From: Nanobdellota archaeon
GTDB lineage: Archaea > Nanobdellota > Nanobdellia > Woesearchaeales > GCA-2686295
Direction: 5' to 3'
Assembly (NCBI GenBank): GCA_018817005.1
Contig: JAHIUF010000019.1
Coordinates: forward strand, 1 to 51,822
Length of the DNA stretch: 51,822 bases
Part shown: in pieces, positions 8,203-17,542 of the stretch
How positions within the stretch are numbered: the first letter of the stretch is position 1
Layout: every line of letters begins with the position of its first letter
Notes under the pieces: model-generated
What the model saw: the letters and a program-made list of their open reading frames with translations, nothing else
What the model was told of the DNA's origin: nothing
Databases searched by the model: none
Translations under genes and position numbers: made by a program

Positions 8203-8622
8203 TCATTTTTTTATTTGATTAATTGATTCAACTGTTATCCATGCAGCCATGTTTCCATATCCTCTTTTATTGATGTTGAATGGTTCTATTTTTTGAATGT
8301 TTTCTAAAAATATGAGTGTGCAATAATTTTTACATTCTAGCTTTGAGCTGTATTCTTGTGTTATACATATCTTGACCCCATATTCTTGTATGATAGATTT
8401 TATTTTTTCTTTGTTCAATTCATCAAAAAATAGTGTTTGAGAAACCTTTGCTTTAACAGTTACTGGTTTTCCTGACTCTTTGAAATAAATAACTTCTCCG
8501 GGCTTGATTTTATGATAAGGTGTTTTTTTATGAGTATACCATCTGGACTCTATTGTTTTTTCACCACAAATTATTTTTTCTAAAAGTTTTTTTTCTTTGC
8601 TGAGTATTGCTAAGTGTTCCAT
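8203..8622 (-). CDS. ASCH-domain RNA-binding protein
   Basis: A protein of about 139 aa whose first 75 residues (EHLAILSKEKKLLEKIICGE, RWYTHKKTPYHKIKPGEVIY, KVTVKAKV-like strand) match the ASCH/EVE beta-barrel, a PUA-related fold that binds RNA or modified bases. The motif G-E-K-T-I-E-S-R-W is the ASCH pocket signature. ATG 8622 is chosen because it follows the GNAT stop by 4 bases and starts the conserved region; ATG 8640 would overlap that gene. It is the second gene of an apparent operon with the acetyltransferase. Confidence 0.75.
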   Translation of the reverse strand: MEHLAILSKEKKLLEKIICGEKTIESRWYTHKKTPYHKIKPGEVIYFKESGKPVTVKAKVSQTLFFDELNKEKIKSIIQEYGVKICITQEYSSKLECKNYCTLIFLENIQKIEPFNINKRGYGNMAAWITVESINQIKK

Positions 8623-8626
8623 TTTT

Positions 8627-9169
8627 TTAGTTCCTTGCAATGTTTTCTTTTGCTTTATATAATATTCCTTGCCTACTTGTTTTATTGAATGTTTTAATCA
8701 TAACTATATCATCTATGTTTTTGTCATAAAGAGGTGTTTTGAGAATTGGTTCGTAGCCTGTAATCCTTAGGAGGTTTATGACTTCTGGTTGGTCGGTTCT
8801 TACATCACAGATTATTGCATCATATGCATTTTTGTTCTCTGTTTCTGCTTGTCTTAGCATGAAACTAGCAAAATATCTTTGTCTAACAATTGGGTGGACT
8901 CGCATATTTTTTAATTCTCTGAATCTTGGAAGTTCTTTGTGCGGTTGATAAACTAAATCACCAATGAGCTGATTTTTGCTGAAAGCAAGTATTGCTGATT
9001 TATAGCCGCAGTCAATCTCTGCTTCTGATTTTAAAACCCAATCCTCATAATTTGGATATCCAAGTGATTGCTTGATTAAGAAATTTGTAAGTATCTTTAA
9101 ATCTTTTAAAGTATCGAGTTGTCTAAACGAAAAGTCAAATCCCATAAGAGGAAAGGAATTCTTTTTCAT
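8627..9169 (-). CDS. GNAT-family acetyltransferase
   Basis: A 180-aa protein with the GNAT core order: AILAFSKNQLIGDLVYQPH (strand), RELKNMRVHPIVRQRYFAS (strand 4 plus the acetyl-CoA pyrophosphate loop, in the place of R/Q-x-x-G-x-G/A), then AIICDVRTDQPEVINLLRITGYE, the usual conclusion in which an acetyltransferase recognises a crowded helix and GYE/GF strand. The loop RQRYFA lacks the canonical glycine, a divergence seen in some members. The substrate is unknown. It is coupled to the ASCH gene downstream and begins just after PspC. Confidence 0.8.
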   Translation of the reverse strand: MKKNSFPLMGFDFSFRQLDTLKDLKILTNFLIKQSLGYPNYEDWVLKSEAEIDCGYKSAILAFSKNQLIGDLVYQPHKELPRFRELKNMRVHPIVRQRYFASFMLRQAETENKNAYDAIICDVRTDQPEVINLLRITGYEPILKTPLYDKNIDDIVMIKTFNKTSRQGILYKAKENIARN

Positions 9170-9184
9170 AAATAAAGTTATTGT

Positions 9185-9379
9185 TTATTGTTTTGGATTT
9201 TCTGGTATGATTATCCATGCGATGATGTATGCTAATAGTCCACTTCCGCCAATAAGTAGAAATATAATCCATAAAAGTCTTATCAGTGTTGGATCAACAT
9301 CAAAATATTCTCCGATTCCACCGCAAACTCCTGCGATTCTCTTATCTTTTTTTGAGCGATAAAGTTTTTTTGCAACCAT
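9185..9379 (-). CDS. PspC-domain membrane protein
   Basis: A 64-aa protein with the complete PspC domain: LYRSKKDKRIAGVCGGIGEY, then FDVDPTLIRLLWIIFLLIGG, then a second hydrophobic run ending IIAWIIIPENP. PspC proteins sit in the inner membrane and take part in envelope-stress signalling in bacteria; the archaeal role is unknown. The length is typical of the minimal stand-alone form. It lies 15 bases upstream of the GNAT gene on the same strand. Confidence 0.92.
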   Translation of the reverse strand: MVAKKLYRSKKDKRIAGVCGGIGEYFDVDPTLIRLLWIIFLLIGGSGLLAYIIAWIIIPENPKQ

Positions 9380-9401
9380 AAATTTTTGTAGAATTATTGT
9401 G

Positions 9402-9998
9402 TTATAAATATTTTTTGTATGTTTTGTTTGTTTCTTTTTTCGTATAACCTATTTTTGTTTCTGTTTGTGTTTCTGTTTGTGTTTCATCTTTTTGTATGGC
9501 TGGTTTTACTTTAAAGAATTTTCTGAATTTATCTTGTACAAACCCATATGGTATTGAATGTAATGCTCCTACTCCGACGCCTATTCCCCAAGCGATTCCT
9601 GATGCTTTCCAATCATAGTTACCTGACCAGGCCATTCCACCTATTAACATTCCTGCATAGGCGATTGATTGTATTGGTGTAACTGAAACTAGGTTTACTT
9701 TTGTTTTATCCCAAAAACTGCTGTTCTCTGTTACTGACCATTTTTTAGCCACATAATTTCTTAAAAGACCCACTGGTCTCATAACAATGGAGTGAACTAG
9801 CATTCCGAGAAGTCTAGTTTTTACTATTGTTTCAAGATCTTTTCCGGCAATTGCTTCTTGTAAAGCATAAGTTGGTGTGTAGTATGCCCATCCGCTTGTG
9901 ACATCAACACAGTATTTGTAGATTGGGTTATTTGATAATTTTACGCTTGTTTCAAGGCATTTATCTTTTACGGTTTCAAGTAGGTTTTCTAGTTTCAT
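9402..9998 (-). CDS. AlaE-like (L-alanine exporter family) membrane protein
   Basis: About 198 aa. The order of segments (YCVDVTSGWAYYTPTYALQE, KTRLLGMLVHSIVMRPVGLL, RNYVAKKW, then SVTPIQSIAYAGMLIGGMAW, GIGVGVGALHSIPYGFVQDK, FRKFFKV) matches the four-helix AlaE exporter family, including the closing YGxxxDxxRxxFxV. In bacteria AlaE exports L-alanine. A polar Thr/Gln/Glu tail follows. ATG 9998 overlaps the upstream stop as ATGA, so I prefer it to ATG 10034. The substrate in this archaeon is unproven. It belongs to the unit carrying the shared palindromic promoter. Confidence 0.7.
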   Translation of the reverse strand: MKLENLLETVKDKCLETSVKLSNNPIYKYCVDVTSGWAYYTPTYALQEAIAGKDLETIVKTRLLGMLVHSIVMRPVGLLRNYVAKKWSVTENSSFWDKTKVNLVSVTPIQSIAYAGMLIGGMAWSGNYDWKASGIAWGIGVGVGALHSIPYGFVQDKFRKFFKVKPAIQKDETQTETQTETKIGYTKKETNKTYKKYL

Positions 9999-10435
9999 TT
10001 TTGATAGGTTGGATAGATTGTTTGTTGCAAGCAATTGTGTTTTGGTGTTTTTTCTAATGTTTGTTCTAAGGTTGATTTAGAGTTTTTTTGAAATTTTTTT
10101 ATTGCATATTTTGCTCCGAAGTACCAACAGGGGCCTTGTCTTCGTACACTATAAGTTTTTTTTAATGCTTCAACTGATACTTCTCCTTCTTTTTTGTTAA
10201 TTGCGTTTTGTATCCTAGTATATGCAAGCCAGCCCCATAAGTATTGTTTTATACTGGCGGCTCCTAATAATAGTGTCAATGGTAGATTACTTGTTATGAA
10301 TGCTGTGCCTATTGCACTTGCTAAGAGTAAGTCGGCATCAGGACTTTGTTTTATTGATTGATGTGCTGCGTGTCCTGTTTTTTTTATGAAGTTTGTGATT
10401 GCATACTTGTGTTTTGGTGTTTTTTCTATGGCCAT
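9995..10435 (-). CDS. Hypothetical membrane-associated protein coupled to AlaE-like gene
   Basis: About 146 aa from ATG 10435, chosen because a TATATAAA box ends 22 bases upstream. It has a Lys-rich N-terminus, a central hydrophobic region (DADLLLASAIGTAFITSNLP and LTLLLGAASIKQYLWGWLAY) giving one or two membrane helices, then a basic tail with RQGPCWYFGAKYAIKKFQ. No family is recognised. Its stop overlaps the AlaE-like start (ATGA), implying coupled translation and perhaps a complex. The promoter has the ACYACT-N4-AGTRGT palindrome. Confidence 0.65.
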   Translation of the reverse strand: MAIEKTPKHKYAITNFIKKTGHAAHQSIKQSPDADLLLASAIGTAFITSNLPLTLLLGAASIKQYLWGWLAYTRIQNAINKKEGEVSVEALKKTYSVRRQGPCWYFGAKYAIKKFQKNSKSTLEQTLEKTPKHNCLQQTIYPTYQK

Positions 10436-10456
10436 GCTTGTTTTGAATCTGTTTAA

Positions 10457-10494
10457 TATATAAATGTTTCGTTTTTTAATCACTTAATAGTGGT
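10457..10494 (-). promoter_or_regulatory. Palindrome plus TATA box upstream of the AlaE-like operon (regulon copy 2)
   Basis: On the minus strand ACCACTATTAAGTGAT (10479-10494) is followed by a 14-base A-rich spacer and TTTATATA (10457-10464), 22 bases before ATG 10435. Sequence and spacing match the copies near 3440, 25495, 29813 and 48140. Confidence 0.7.
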
Positions 10495-10608
10495 AAATAA
10501 CTGTAAATTGTGTTTTTATCATATTTTTTTGTCTCAAACAAAAACTTTTTTAAGCAGATGATTATTTGTTCAAATATTACCATGATTATTTACTGAGGTG
10601 TATGAGCT

Positions 10609-11907
10609 ATGACTATAAAATCTGTTAAAGCAAGAGAAGTATTTGATTCAAGAGGAAACCCAACGATTGAATGTGATTTGGTTACTGAGAATGGATTGTT
10701 TAGAGCAATGGTTCCAAGCGGAGCAAGCACAGGAATACATGAAGCACTAGAGCTACGCGACAAAGACCCAACTAGATTTATGGGTAAGGGTGTGTTAAAA
10801 GCTGTTTCTAACGTTAATGAACTGATAGCACCTAAAGTTGTTGGAATGGATGAAGAATTACAGGAAGAAATTGATAATCTTATGCTGGAACTTGACGGGA
10901 CAGAAAATAAATCAAACCTTGGAGCAAATGCAATCCTTGCAGTAAGCATGGCTGTTTGTAAAGCCGGAGCTGCAAAAAAAAATGTTCCTTTATACAAGCA
11001 CATAGCAGACTTAGCAGGAAATACAGAAATGATTATGCCAGTACCATCGTTTAATGTGATAAATGGCGGAACACATGCAGGAAACAAGCTCGCAATGCAA
11101 GAATTTATGATTCTGCCAGTTGGAGCTTCAAACTTTCGAGAGGCCATGAGAATGGGCGTTGAAGTATATCACAACCTAAAAAAAGTTATTAAAACAAAAT
11201 ACGGACAAGACGCTGTAAATGTTGGCGATGAAGGAGGATTTGCACCAAACATCCAAGATAACAAAGAAGGACTTGAACTCTTAAAAGAAGCAATTGAAAA
11301 GGCAGGATACACTGGTAAAGTAAAAATAGGAATGGACATCGCTGCATCTGAATTTTACAATGATGGAGTTTACGATTTGGATTTTAAAAATCCTGAGACT
11401 GATGGAAGCATGAAAAAAACAGGCGAGGAATTGATTGAAGTCTACAAAGATTTCGTCGAAAATTATGATATTGTTTCAATTGAAGATCCGTTTGACCAAG
11501 ATGACTGGGAAACATATGTTAAATTAACAGAGCAATTAGGTGAATCAATTCAGATTGTAGGCGATGATTTGCTTGTTACAAATCCTAAAAGAATTGCCAG
11601 AGCAATTGAAGAAAAAACTTGTAATGCACTCTTATTAAAAGTGAATCAAATAGGTTCAATCACAGAAAGCATTAAAGCTTGCAAAATGTCACAAGAAGCA
11701 GGGTGGGGAGTTATGGTTAGTCATAGAAGTGGTGAAACAGAAGATAGCTTTATTGCAGATTTGGTTGTGGGGCTTAAAACCGGTGAGATAAAAACAGGCG
11801 CTCCTTGTAGAAGCGAGAGACTTGCAAAATATAATCAGCTTTTAAGAATTGAAGAAGAACTAGGTGATAACTGCAGTTATGCCGGTGAATCTTTTAGAAA
11901 ACCATAA
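10609..11907 (+). CDS. eno: Enolase
   Basis: A 432-aa glycolytic/gluconeogenic enzyme interconverting 2-phosphoglycerate and phosphoenolpyruvate. It is full length. Visible signatures are [14 protein letters not shown] at the N-terminus, [28 protein letters not shown], the Mg2+ ligand region [26 protein letters not shown] with the catalytic Lys, and [23 protein letters not shown] stands 8 bases before ATG 10609. The iPGM gene starts 2 bases after its stop, so two consecutive steps of lower glycolysis are cotranscribed. Confidence 0.98.
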   Translation: MTIKSVKAREVFDSRGNPTIECDLVTENGLFRAMVPSGASTGIHEALELRDKDPTRFMGKGVLKAVSNVNELIAPKVVGMDEELQEEIDNLMLELDGTENKSNLGANAILAVSMAVCKAGAAKKNVPLYKHIADLAGNTEMIMPVPSFNVINGGTHAGNKLAMQEFMILPVGASNFREAMRMGVEVYHNLKKVIKTKYGQDAVNVGDEGGFAPNIQDNKEGLELLKEAIEKAGYTGKVKIGMDIAASEFYNDGVYDLDFKNPETDGSMKKTGEELIEVYKDFVENYDIVSIEDPFDQDDWETYVKLTEQLGESIQIVGDDLLVTNPKRIARAIEEKTCNALLLKVNQIGSITESIKACKMSQEAGWGVMVSHRSGETEDSFIADLVVGLKTGEIKTGAPCRSERLAKYNQLLRIEEELGDNCSYAGESFRKP

Positions 11908-11909
11908 AG

Positions 11910-13424
11910 ATGAACAAACATAAAACAATAATTGTTATTAGAGATGGTTGGGGTTATAGGAATGACTCAAAGGATAATGCCATTCTAGAAGCGAACACTC
12001 CAAACACTGATAATCTTATGAATAATTATCCAAACGTTTTATTGGATGCAAGCGGAGAAGCAGTAGGTCTTCCAAAAGGATATCAGGGAAACAGTGAAGT
12101 TGGTCACATGACTATTGGTTCTGGAAGACTAATATTTCAATCACTTACAAGAATAAACAAATCAATAAGTGACGGAACTTTTTTTGAAATTTCTGAATTG
12201 TTGCAGGCAATAAATAATTGCAAGAAAAACAATTGTGCATTACATTTGATAGGTCTTTTACAAGTTGAAGGCGTTCACGCACATATTAATCATTTGTTTG
12301 CTATTTTGGAACTTTGCAAAAAGCAAGGTTTTGAGAATGTATTTGTTCATGTAATTACTGATGGACGTGACGCGCCTGTTCATAACAGCTTGATACATGT
12401 TGAGGCTTTGCTTGATAAGTTCAAAGAGCTTGGCTTTGGAAGTATTGCAACGATTTCTGGACGATACTTCACGATGGACAGAGACAAGCGCTGGGATAGA
12501 ACGAAACTTGCTTATGATTGTATTGTGAATGCTGATTGTGAAGATAAGTTTTCAGATCCAATTGCGAAAATAAAAGAGTGTCATGCAACTCATGAAACTG
12601 ATGAATTCATAAAGCCACGAGCACACGATAACTATTCTGGTGTTCAGGAAAATGATTCAATAATATTCTACAACTTTCGAACTGATAGACCAAGACAATT
12701 CACACAGGCAGTTGTTGAGAAAGATTTTTTTGGTTGGGAACGAAAACCCATGAATGTGTTTTACATGTGTATGACTCAATATTATCGACCGATGAATGCA
12801 AGTGTTGCTTTTAAAGTACAAAGTACAGCAGATATTCTTGGAGAAGTTGTTTCAAAAGCGGGCTTAAAACAGCTTCGTATAAGCGAAACTGAAAAATATG
12901 CTCATGTAACTTTCTTTTTTAACGCGCAAATTGAAGAACCTTTTTTTGAAGAAGACAGGATTCTTGTAAATTCTCCAAAGGTTGCAACTTATGATTTACA
13001 GCCTGAGATGAGTGTTTACGAAGTAACTGAAAAACTTGTTGAGAACATAAAATCAGAAGCTTATGATTTTATTGTTGTTAATCTTGTAAACGGTGATATG
13101 GTTGGACACACAGGTATTTTGGAGGCTATAAAAAAAGCAGTTATTGCAGTTGATGATTGTGTTGGTAAAATTGTTTCAGCAGGTTTAAAGCATGATTATT
13201 CTTTGTTGGTTTTTGCAGATCATGGTAATGTTGAGGACCAAACGCCTGAGTGGAGAACAAGTCACACTACAAATCCTGTACCTTTAATTTTGGTTTCAAA
13301 TGACGAAAAACTAATGTTTTGTAGTTTGAAAAAAGGCAAGGGACTTAAAGATATTGCACCTACTGTTTTGAAACTTCTAGGTCTTGAAAAACCTAATAAT
13401 ATGACTGGCGAAAGTATTATATAA
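11910..13424 (+). CDS. gpmI: 2,3-bisphosphoglycerate-independent phosphoglycerate mutase (GpmI type)
   Basis: A 504-aa alkaline-phosphatase-superfamily enzyme converting 3- to 2-phosphoglycerate, the step before enolase. Motifs: VIRDGWGYR (metal Asp), GNSEVGHMTIGSGR with the phosphoserine nucleophile, HVITDGRDAPV, ISGRYFTMDRDKRWDR, RTDRPRQF, EKYAHVTFFFN, VNGDMVGHTG, and FADHGNVEDQ with metal-binding His. This is the bacterial-type long GpmI rather than the ApgM form common in many archaea, so it may have been acquired. It directly follows enolase. Confidence 0.96.
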   Translation: MNKHKTIIVIRDGWGYRNDSKDNAILEANTPNTDNLMNNYPNVLLDASGEAVGLPKGYQGNSEVGHMTIGSGRLIFQSLTRINKSISDGTFFEISELLQAINNCKKNNCALHLIGLLQVEGVHAHINHLFAILELCKKQGFENVFVHVITDGRDAPVHNSLIHVEALLDKFKELGFGSIATISGRYFTMDRDKRWDRTKLAYDCIVNADCEDKFSDPIAKIKECHATHETDEFIKPRAHDNYSGVQENDSIIFYNFRTDRPRQFTQAVVEKDFFGWERKPMNVFYMCMTQYYRPMNASVAFKVQSTADILGEVVSKAGLKQLRISETEKYAHVTFFFNAQIEEPFFEEDRILVNSPKVATYDLQPEMSVYEVTEKLVENIKSEAYDFIVVNLVNGDMVGHTGILEAIKKAVIAVDDCVGKIVSAGLKHDYSLLVFADHGNVEDQTPEWRTSHTTNPVPLILVSNDEKLMFCSLKKGKGLKDIAPTVLKLLGLEKPNNMTGESII

Positions 13425-13446
13425 TAGTTTTCTAATAAGTTTTTTT

Positions 13447-15207
13447 ATGTCCAAATATGATTCATTGAATAAATATGATAAATACTTTTCTGCAGTAGGA
13501 AATGAATGTAATCGTATCTCTTGTAAATTGTGTGCAGATATTCTTTTTATTCTTTATTCAATTCATTGGAAAGATGAAAAAAAGCTTTCTGAAATAAAAG
13601 CACTTGGTGAATTAGTGTGTGTGCATGCAGAAAAAATTAAGAAAATTACTGATGAAATAATTCATTCTCATTCTGTTAAAGATGACTATTTATTAAATTC
13701 TCATTCTATTATGAGTTCGATTTTAGAAATTTTTGATTTACTGGCAGATAAGAAACCCTTTCTGGATTATAAAACTAAAGTGTTTAACTATGTTAATTTT
13801 TTTTCAGATCAGGCTGCAAAACACAAAATCATGTTGTTATTTTTTAGCTTTGAAAAAAGATTTCAAATTGTAAATGATGTGTTCGTTAAAGCGTCTCATT
13901 TGGGTTTGAAAATTCATGACATGAAAACGTCTCTATTGAGAAAAAAATATCCTGAAGATGAACATCTTTTTAAAAAACGTCAAAAAAGTCCTCAAATACA
14001 AAAAAAATTGGTAATTAACAATAAAACTGTTTATTTGGCTGTACATTTTAATTTAGATTGGGCTTATTTTCGAGGTAACTTGAAAAATAAAATTTCAGAT
14101 TGTATGAATAGTTCATCTTATAATGATTCTGAAAAAGAAATTTTGAATGGTTTGAACAAATTATCTTTTGAAGAGATTTTACAGTTAATTCTTAATATGT
14201 ACGTAAATACAATCTTACTGACTTTAAAGAAGAATGATTCTTTGTTGAGGGCTTCTAAAGTTAATCTTTATATTCTTCTTGCAGATAGTTCAGGCCGGTC
14301 AGGTGCTTTTACTAAAGCTGTTTCGAATTTTTCAAATTATTTTATAACTTATGTGGTTGATATAACTGATTTTTTGTCTTATTATTCTTTAAAAATGTCA
14401 TACTTTACAGGATCAGTGTATACTACAATAGGTCATGAGTTGATTCATGCTTGTGATTGGCAGCTAAGTTTGGAACAGCCTAATTCTTATTTAATAGCCA
14501 CTAAATTAATCGGTTCAAATCCTTCAAATGAACTGATTTTATTAGTTAATTTGTTGTGTAATTTAAGATCGGAAGGGTTTGCAGAGGTCGGGTCTATTAT
14601 AACTGAATGGGTGAGTAAAAAAAGACTTCAAAGTTATGATTTAAGTTTTTCGATAAATACCTTTTTTAATAAGAATGGAGAAAAAATAAAAAATTTTTTT
14701 GATACTAATTCATTAAATAACAATTTTGAAAATTTGAAAGTTGTTTCGAAGCAATTTTATGAGGCTGGTGCATTACATTATTTTGGTGAGGCAATTGTTT
14801 ATTTAATGTTGATTAATTATTTAAGGGATGAACTGGTTTATTATAATGATTATTTGAATAAGACAATTATTTCTTCGATAAATAAAGAATCTGTTGAATC
14901 AATAGTTTCTGGTATGACAAGAGTGGGTTATAAGAATAGGGTTTTATTTAATGATTTGAAAAATTGTTTATCTTCTGCAACCGATTTGCATTTGTTAATG
15001 CCTATAAGCGCTTATTCTAAAGCGAATATTTTTTTAAAGAAACTCTCTTTGATGAATATCATTGTTTTTCTAAAAACTTTTATATCTGCTTGTAAAACTT
15101 TAGAGCTTAGTTATTATCCTTTTACTGTTAATGTTTTGAACGAACTAGATTCTGCTGCAAAGAAGAAAAGAAAGGCTTTTTTGAAAAAAGAAGGTTTTGA
15201 TGAATAG
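13447..15207 (+). CDS. Predicted zincin-like protein A (HExxH-x41-EGFA)
   Basis: A 586-aa protein of unknown family, with no signal peptide. It has a metallopeptidase-like motif TTIGHELIHACDW (H330, E331, H334) and, 41 residues later, EGFAE (E376), the gluzincin arrangement of two His plus a distal Glu. The next gene encodes a paralog with the same motif and identical 41-residue spacing. Both N-termini share LHW/IHW-(K/H)D around residue 40 and a conserved helical region. The central part is Ser/Asn/Lys-rich and helical. Proteolytic activity is an inference; a substrate or maturation role cannot be read from the sequence. It starts 23 bases after gpmI. Confidence 0.8.
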   Translation: MSKYDSLNKYDKYFSAVGNECNRISCKLCADILFILYSIHWKDEKKLSEIKALGELVCVHAEKIKKITDEIIHSHSVKDDYLLNSHSIMSSILEIFDLLADKKPFLDYKTKVFNYVNFFSDQAAKHKIMLLFFSFEKRFQIVNDVFVKASHLGLKIHDMKTSLLRKKYPEDEHLFKKRQKSPQIQKKLVINNKTVYLAVHFNLDWAYFRGNLKNKISDCMNSSSYNDSEKEILNGLNKLSFEEILQLILNMYVNTILLTLKKNDSLLRASKVNLYILLADSSGRSGAFTKAVSNFSNYFITYVVDITDFLSYYSLKMSYFTGSVYTTIGHELIHACDWQLSLEQPNSYLIATKLIGSNPSNELILLVNLLCNLRSEGFAEVGSIITEWVSKKRLQSYDLSFSINTFFNKNGEKIKNFFDTNSLNNNFENLKVVSKQFYEAGALHYFGEAIVYLMLINYLRDELVYYNDYLNKTIISSINKESVESIVSGMTRVGYKNRVLFNDLKNCLSSATDLHLLMPISAYSKANIFLKKLSLMNIIVFLKTFISACKTLELSYYPFTVNVLNELDSAAKKKRKAFLKKEGFDE

Positions 15208-15255
15208 TTTTTCTTTCGAAAAACTTTATATACTATTCTTTCAATAATTATTTTC

Positions 15256-17031
15256 ATGAAGCCTCCGAAGATTCAATTTGAAACTCTTGCAAAAAATGTT
15301 TTGGGTCTTAAATCATCTTTTAAAAATGGTTTTGCTGAATTCATTTCATCAGTTCAAAATTTGTTGAAAAGTCTTCATTGGCATGATGCTTCAGAAGAGT
15401 TGGAGGTTGGAATTCTGATTTCTTCTTTAACTTCTGTTTGTGGTGTCATTTGCGGAAAACTTCAACAAATGTATGATTGTCTGATAAAGCTTTCTTCTTC
15501 CATGTCTAAAGAGGATTTTGAAAAGTTTGTTAAGATTAATCAGTCTTTTCGTTTTGTTAAGTCTATGTTTGAGAAAGATTTAGCAAAGCTTGATTCAAAG
15601 ATTGTTTCTTATTTTGAGTCTTTATCAAATAAACAAGCTCTTTTTGATTTTAAAAAGTCTTTTGCTCGTGAAAAAGAGTTATTTGTTTATTCAGAGTCTT
15701 TTGATGAAAAAATCATGGATTCTTTTTCAAACTTGGCTTTTCTTTTTGAAAAGAAAAATGAAGAATCTCTTGATAGCGGTTTATTTTCCAATTTTTTGAA
15801 GGCTCGTTTCAGACCTAAAAGAAGAGATAGGATTGTTATTGGCAAATCTGTTGTTAATCTGACTGTTCAAAGCGTGTTGAATATGAAACATGACAAATTA
15901 TTGGTAGGGTCAACTCAACAATTTATTTTTAGTTATATTATTGACAACTGTGACAAACTTATTTTACATGAGAATCTTTCTTCTGGTGATAAATCATTTC
16001 TTAATTCTATCAAGAAAAAATCTTCTGGTGAAATTGAGAAGGATTTGTTGAATATTGCTTCTAACACTGTTATCTCTGTCTTAAAACAAAATCCTCGTTT
16101 GCTTCGTTCACGAAAAACTAATATTTTGATTAAGCTTCTTCCTTTTAATGAAAACAAATCGTCTCTCGGTTCTTATGAAAGGATTTCTTCTGATTCAAAT
16201 ATTTCTTTGAAATGGATGTTAACAAAAGACTTTGTTGATACGTATCTTGATGGTGTACACATCATTTATCCTCATATGCATGCTTATGAGACTATTGCTC
16301 ATGAGTTGTCTCACTCTTTTGATCTTTGGAATAAAAGTGCGGATTCTGAGGATTATGTTTTTGCTCGAAAGATTCTCGGTCGTCCACCTATTCCTTCGCA
16401 GGTTATTTCTATTAAGGCTTTATTGCGGCTTCGAAAGGAAGGTTTTGCAAGGATGTCTGGTTATGTTAAATCTATGCATGATGATTTTCAAAAATTATTC
16501 TTGTTAAATATTGGGTTCTTATCAAAGTCGATTTCGAAGTCAGAATTAAATTTAGAACAGATTTTTGAATATGCTCAGAAATCTGATTCTTCTTTTGATC
16601 TTGTTTCTGATAGACTTGAACAATGTTCAAAAATCGGTGATTTGCATAATTTAGGTCAATATATGATGCTCGTAATTTTTGTTTCTGATCTTGGAAAAAA
16701 TTTTCATTTTCGAATTTGTAAAGATTCTAAGCGTGTTTTAGAAAAGCTTTTTGTTCATACTGTTAGTGAACAACATGATTTGGTTTTTTTGACTCAAAAA
16801 TATAACTGGCAAATTGTTGCTTTTAATGAGGTTGGTGGATGCTTAGAGCATCAGTTGAATTTGTTTGCTTTTGTTGAGAAAAGGGATTATCATCTTGTTG
16901 AGGATTTTTTTCAAAAGGTTTCTCTTCTTGATCCGTTTTTGTTTTTTCAGAAATATCTTCATTCTTGTGATGTTCTTGGGATAAAGCCTTTGGCTTTTGC
17001 TCAACGAATGGTTGAAGAGTTACACAAATAA
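15256..17031 (+). CDS. Predicted zincin-like protein B, paralog of the preceding gene
   Basis: A 591-aa paralog of the preceding protein. The motif YETIAHELSHSFDLW gives H349, E350 and H353, with E395 in RKEGFARM 41 residues after the second His. Shared features include SLHWHDASEELEV near the N-terminus, a matching central strand region and a similar C-terminal region ending in a basic helix. It has its own promoter (ACTTTATATAC about 30 bases before the ATG), so it can be expressed apart from copy A. No signal peptide is visible. The tandem arrangement indicates local duplication followed by strong divergence outside the motif. Confidence 0.8.
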   Translation: MKPPKIQFETLAKNVLGLKSSFKNGFAEFISSVQNLLKSLHWHDASEELEVGILISSLTSVCGVICGKLQQMYDCLIKLSSSMSKEDFEKFVKINQSFRFVKSMFEKDLAKLDSKIVSYFESLSNKQALFDFKKSFAREKELFVYSESFDEKIMDSFSNLAFLFEKKNEESLDSGLFSNFLKARFRPKRRDRIVIGKSVVNLTVQSVLNMKHDKLLVGSTQQFIFSYIIDNCDKLILHENLSSGDKSFLNSIKKKSSGEIEKDLLNIASNTVISVLKQNPRLLRSRKTNILIKLLPFNENKSSLGSYERISSDSNISLKWMLTKDFVDTYLDGVHIIYPHMHAYETIAHELSHSFDLWNKSADSEDYVFARKILGRPPIPSQVISIKALLRLRKEGFARMSGYVKSMHDDFQKLFLLNIGFLSKSISKSELNLEQIFEYAQKSDSSFDLVSDRLEQCSKIGDLHNLGQYMMLVIFVSDLGKNFHFRICKDSKRVLEKLFVHTVSEQHDLVFLTQKYNWQIVAFNEVGGCLEHQLNLFAFVEKRDYHLVEDFFQKVSLLDPFLFFQKYLHSCDVLGIKPLAFAQRMVEELHK

Positions 17032-17042
17032 TTCTTCTTAAG

Positions 17043-17186
17043 ATGTTTTACTATCTGAATATAATTGAACATATTGAAGAAGCACAAAGAAAAAACATAC
17101 AAGAAGGAAGAGTCTGGTATAATAAATCTGTTGAGAAATATTATGAACATCTTTTATCGCGAAGAAAAAAAGAACTTAATTTATAA
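17043..17186 (+). CDS. 47-aa basic helical microprotein
   Basis: A short frame begins 11 bases after the stop of zincin-like gene B: MFYYLNIIEHIEEAQ, then a Lys/Arg-rich helix with RVWYNKSVEKYYEHLLSRR. Its amphipathic pattern and lack of stops suggest a real protein. It is probably cotranscribed with the upstream gene. I recognise no family. Confidence 0.5.
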   Translation: MFYYLNIIEHIEEAQRKNIQEGRVWYNKSVEKYYEHLLSRRKKELNL

Positions 17187-17242
17187 TCAAATCATTAGAT
17201 GATCAGAAAGACATAAATATGCTTCTTTATTTGCTTTTATTA

Positions 17243-17542
17243 ATGGTTGAAGAGATAATTGTAAATTCCAGAAAGAAATCTGATTGGCAAAAGGATGAGA
17301 GCGGATATTTCCTGATACGTATCAATAAAGAAAAACACCTGCTTGAAGTTCAATTCAGAACTCCTAATAAACAACTAGTTGTGAACTTTTATGGTTCTTG
17401 TCCTGAAGATTTATATTATAAAATAATTTCAAAAGGATTAGTTTCAAACTTGCAACACGCAGCATATCTTGGTTCAGAACTGCAAAAAGCTTTTATTGCT
17501 TTAAAACAAAGGAAAAAATACGTTCAGGATGATGAACTATAA
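17243..17542 (+). CDS. DUF4346-like protein
   Basis: About 99 aa from ATG 17243, chosen because a TATA-like ACATAAATA lies about 30 bases upstream. It has the DUF4346 pattern: KDESGYFLIRI near the N-terminus, a central strand region, and LQHAAYLGSELQKAFIAL ending YVQDDEL. This domain is found alone in archaea and fused to pterin-related proteins elsewhere; its activity is unknown. The stop overlaps the Ogg2 start by one base, so the two are coupled. Confidence 0.75.
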   Translation: MVEEIIVNSRKKSDWQKDESGYFLIRINKEKHLLEVQFRTPNKQLVVNFYGSCPEDLYYKIISKGLVSNLQHAAYLGSELQKAFIALKQRKKYVQDDEL

